Below are positions 31,307 through 33,646 of a DNA stretch of 33,646 bases, piece after piece. Position numbers and translations under genes: made by a program. Source of the stretch: Pontibacter qinzhouensis (GTDB taxonomy: Bacteria; Bacteroidota; Bacteroidia; Cytophagales; Hymenobacteraceae); NCBI RefSeq assembly GCF_008017455.1, contig NZ_VRTY01000070.1:1-33646 (forward strand), in the 5' to 3' direction. The first letter of the stretch is position 1; each line of letters opens with the position of its first letter. The notes under the pieces were generated by a model. The model searched no databases, was not told where the DNA came from, and saw only the letters and a program-made list of their open reading frames with translations.

Positions 31307-31855
31307 ATGGAATCTAAAACGTATCCTATTGAGGGGCTGATAGAGTTTATACCGCGTGTGTTTAAAGACGACCGTGGCTTTTTCCTGGAGACATTCAGCC
31401 AAAAAATGTTTGAGCCCTTCGGGATAGACCCTGTCTTTGTGCAGGACAACCAATCTGTTTCTAAAAAAGGCGTGCTGCGTGGCCTGCACTTTCAGAAGCC
31501 TCCCTTTGCACAGGGTAAATTAGTGCGCGTAGCCTCTGGTAAAGCCATCGACATAGCCGTTGACCTCCGCCGGGGCTCTGCCACCTATGGCCAGTATGTA
31601 TCCTGCCTGCTCGATTCGGAGCGCCACAACATGTTCTGGGTTCCGCCAGGGTTTGCACACGGCTTCGTAACACTCGAAGAAAACACCACCTTCCTCTACA
31701 AATGCACCGATTATTACCAGCAGGCAGCCGAAGGCGGCATTCTCTGGAACGATCCGCAAATAGGCATAGACTGGGGTATTTCTGATCCGCTGGTATCGGC
31801 TAAAGACGAAGTGCTGCCCCTGCTAAAAGACTTCGATTCGCCTTTCAGCGTGTAA
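31307..31855 (+). CDS. rfbC: dTDP-4-dehydrorhamnose 3,5-epimerase
   Basis: Third enzyme of dTDP-L-rhamnose synthesis. The 182-residue cupin has the family blocks in order: FKDDRGFFLETFSQKMF, FVQDNQSVSKKGVLRGLHFQ (with the catalytic His in RGLHF), GKLVRVASGKAIDIAVDLR, FWVPPGFAHGFVTLEENTTF and YKCTDYYQ; WNDPQIGIDW near the C-terminus is also conserved. Length is typical. It follows the glycosyltransferase on the same strand, but rfbA, rfbB and rfbD are not in the window, so its partners must lie elsewhere. Confidence 0.96.
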   Translation: MESKTYPIEGLIEFIPRVFKDDRGFFLETFSQKMFEPFGIDPVFVQDNQSVSKKGVLRGLHFQKPPFAQGKLVRVASGKAIDIAVDLRRGSATYGQYVSCLLDSERHNMFWVPPGFAHGFVTLEENTTFLYKCTDYYQQAAEGGILWNDPQIGIDWGISDPLVSAKDEVLPLLKDFDSPFSV

Positions 31856-31893
31856 GCTGTCAGCAAACCCTTGAATAAAAAATAGGCTTTTAG

Positions 31894-31980
31894 CTTCTGA
31901 AGGCTGTTTTCATCTGAATAATTGGGTTGTTAGTTGTTAAATTGTTTAATGCTTGAATTGCTGAATTGTTAAATGGGTTA
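31894..31980 (-). repeat. Dispersed repeat, copy H with A/C-rich arm
   Basis: On the minus strand: an A/C-rich arm containing AACAATTTAACAACTAACAA, then core ATTATTCAGATGAAAA and CAGCCTTCAGAAG. It lies ~40 bases after the rfbC stop, in the reverse orientation to copies A-G. Confidence 0.72.
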
Positions 31981-32047
31981 AAATTTTGGTTGAGTGATTT
32001 TTGGGCACCAGGTTACATCTAGACCCTCGACTGCAAAATGGCTAAAA

Positions 32048-32110
32048 TCCTTCTGAAGGCTGTTTTTATTTGAATAATCTGGTTGTTGATTGTTAGTTGC
32101 TGATTGTTAT
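32048..32110 (-). repeat. Dispersed repeat, copy I with A/C-rich arm
   Basis: On the minus strand: arm AACAATCAGCAACTAACAAT, then ATTATTCAAATAAAAA and CAGCCTTCAGAAGG. Copies H and I form a direct pair ~155 bases apart. The stretch from 32111 to 32262 shows no supported feature apart from repeated CTTTCTAAC-like words. Confidence 0.72.
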
Positions 32111-32269
32111 GAAGAATTTTGACTGAATGATGGAAAGGATGAGTGAATTAACTTTGAAGAAGTCTAATGTCTAAAATCTAGCATCTAGAGTCTATCTAAA
32201 AAACAAGAGAGGGTTAGAGAGTCGATATTACCATCAACTTTCTAACCCTCTGAATTTTTAACTTTCTAA

Positions 32270-32461
32270 CTGATGTTACGCATACTGAGTATTGTCCCCC
32301 TTTGAAGGGGGTTGGGGGATGCCTTACACATGTGATCAATTATTTTCAAATTGCAGAAGCATCAAGTTCATTGCCCACGTTTTTGCTAGTAAGCTTAACA
32401 TCCCCCTACCCCCTTCAAAGGGGGACATTTTCTTCTGTAGTATAATAGTGCGTAACATCAG
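32270..32461. mobile_element. 192-bp MITE-like element
   Basis: Terminal inverted repeats CTGATGTTACGCA (32270-32282) and its exact complement (32449-32461), inner inverted arms of 29 bp (32293-32321 and 32399-32427; 28 of 29 match) built around CCCCCTTTGAAGGGGG, and no coding capacity. TTTCTAA flanks the element directly on both sides (32263-32269 and 32462-32468), like a 7-bp target-site duplication, although similar words occur nearby. The parent transposase is not in the window. Confidence 0.7.
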
Positions 32462-32499
32462 TTTCTAACTCAAAGATAACTTTCTAACTCAAAACTAAC

Positions 32500-33646
32500 T
32501 CAAAAGTATTTCTCCAGCAGCGTTTCCAGGCCCATGCCTCTGGAGCCTTTTATGAGCACGTAGCTATCGGTAATGGGGTGCTCCTGCAGCCATTGCTCCA
32601 GCTCCTGCTTACTCTCGAAGTAGTGGAACTGCTCACTTGCCTGTGCCGCATAACGCATGTCTTTTCCACAGAGTAATACCGTATCGAACTGCTGCTCGGC
32701 TATAATTTGCCCTATCAGGCTGTGTTCTGCGCTACTCTCGGCACCCATTTCAAACATGTCGCCCACGATAACTACTTTTTGTGGTGCCTTTATGTCGCCG
32801 AAGTTGCGGATAGCGCCTGCCATAGAAGTAGGGTTGGCATTATAAGCATCGAGTAAAATCGTGTTGCTGCCTTTCTGCACCATCTGCGAGCGGTTGTTCT
32901 TGGGGCTGTAACCGGCAATGGCGGCATTGGCCAGCTCCAGCGGCACCTGAAAGTACTTGCCTATGCAGGCAGCGGCTGCCATGTTCTCGTAATTATAAGA
33001 CCCTACCAGCTGCGTGGGCACCTCATGGCCTGCTTCGTCGCGGTACACCACAAAGGGTGAGGCTTCCAGCAATTTGCTGTGGTAGAAATCGCCTTTGGCA
33101 GGGTAGGTTACTTTGTCGGCAATGCGGCGGCTCATGCGCAGCAGGTGCTCGTTGGCTGTGTTCACAAACACGGTGCCTCCCGCTTTATCGAGGTGTGCGT
33201 ACAGTTCGCTCTTGCCACGGGCCACGCCTTCCAGGCTGCCAAAGCCTTCGAGGTGCGCTTTGCCAATGTTTGTGATCAGGCCATGGGAGGGGAGTGCGAT
33301 GCTGCAGAGCAAAGCAATTTCGCCGATGTGGTTGGCTCCCATTTCTATAATGGCCAACTCATGCTCCTGCTTTATGCGCAGCAGCGTGAGCGGCACGCCA
33401 ATGTGGTTGTTCAGGTTGCCCTGGGTGTAGAGGGTGTTGTATTGCTGGCTAAGCACCGCATAAATCAGCTCTTTGGTGGTGGTTTTGCCGTTAGAGCCGG
33501 TAATGCCGATAACAGGTATGCTCAGTTGGCGACGGTGGTGCCGGGCCAGCTCCTGCAGGGTCTTCAACGTGTCTTCTACCACAAAGCAAGTATCGGAGGC
33601 CATGGCAGGATCGTCTACAACGGCATACCTGGCTCCTTTTTCTAGG
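32500..33646 (-). CDS. murF: UDP-MurNAc-tripeptide:D-Ala-D-Ala ligase, 3' part (start outside window)
   Basis: Adds D-Ala-D-Ala to complete the cell-wall precursor. The reading frame is open to the right edge (EKGARYAVVDDPAMASD crosses the first internal Met), so the N-terminus lies beyond the window. Visible: IPVIGITGSNGKTTTKELIY (ATP loop, GSNGKTTTKE), EMGANHIGEIALL and ITNIGKAHLEGFGSLEGVAR of the central Mur ligase domain, LLDAYNANPTSMAGAIR, and the C-terminal domain ending VLIKGSRGMGLE. These blocks distinguish MurF from MurC/D/E. Terminator not evident downstream, where the MITE-like element lies. Confidence 0.93.
   Translation of the reverse strand, partial: LEKGARYAVVDDPAMASDTCFVVEDTLKTLQELARHHRRQLSIPVIGITGSNGKTTTKELIYAVLSQQYNTLYTQGNLNNHIGVPLTLLRIKQEHELAIIEMGANHIGEIALLCSIALPSHGLITNIGKAHLEGFGSLEGVARGKSELYAHLDKAGGTVFVNTANEHLLRMSRRIADKVTYPAKGDFYHSKLLEASPFVVYRDEAGHEVPTQLVGSYNYENMAAAACIGKYFQVPLELANAAIAGYSPKNNRSQMVQKGSNTILLDAYNANPTSMAGAIRNFGDIKAPQKVVIVGDMFEMGAESSAEHSLIGQIIAEQQFDTVLLCGKDMRYAAQASEQFHYFESKQELEQWLQEHPITDSYVLIKGSRGMGLETLLEKYF

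Overview
The window joins a prophage (about 1-17,640) to ordinary chromosome (about 17,640-33,646) of a Bacteroidota bacterium. The chromosomal genes (ppk1-sixA pair, HflX, MurF, Bacteroidota-type outer-membrane proteins) and a perfect Bacteroidota-type promoter (TTG, 20 nt, TAAATTTG) at 17,701-17,731 support the phylum. A Hymenobacteraceae (Pontibacter-like) host is my guess, not a demonstrated assignment. The phage half looks more AT-rich than the chromosome.

Phage half. Nearly everything reads leftward. From the chromosomal border: a PD-(D/E)XK-like nuclease, an internally deleted homing-endonuclease relative (NUMOD4-AP2 without HNH), a sigma-factor-like protein, small and large terminase, a full NUMOD4-HNH-AP2 homing endonuclease on the opposite strand beside a leftover 3' end of a second terminase allele, a tail-assembly chaperone with a likely -1 frameshift, a tail-completion-like protein, a LamG-type protein, a small protein, a gp10-like neck protein, three tail-tip proteins, the tape measure, a prohead protease, a membrane-anchored protein, scaffold and capsid protein. 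Tail genes lie between terminase and head genes, an unusual order, and no portal, integrase or repressor is in view. Five late transcription units are each headed by the same bipartite motif: an A/T-rich -35 box like TTAAATA, 17 nt, then TATATAA. It differs from the host promoter consensus, and the sigma-like gene is a candidate for the factor that reads it.

Border. The 5' half of a tRNA-Arg(CCT) gene, with its promoter intact, stops just after the anticodon loop and runs into phage DNA holding short direct repeats and a terminator. This looks like an att junction.

Chromosomal half. Next to the border is an HD-domain protein fused to a Pycsar-effector-like membrane domain, with no cyclase partner. 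Then come a very large lipoprotein (metallophosphatase, atypical kinase-like segment, Omp85-like barrel), a DUF6268-like outer-membrane protein, polyphosphate kinase with a SixA-type phosphatase, HflX, a glycosyltransferase and RfbC (surface polysaccharide), and the 3' part of murF. The gaps carry a nine-copy family of short dispersed repeats and a 192-bp MITE-like element with inverted ends and a 7-bp flanking direct repeat.
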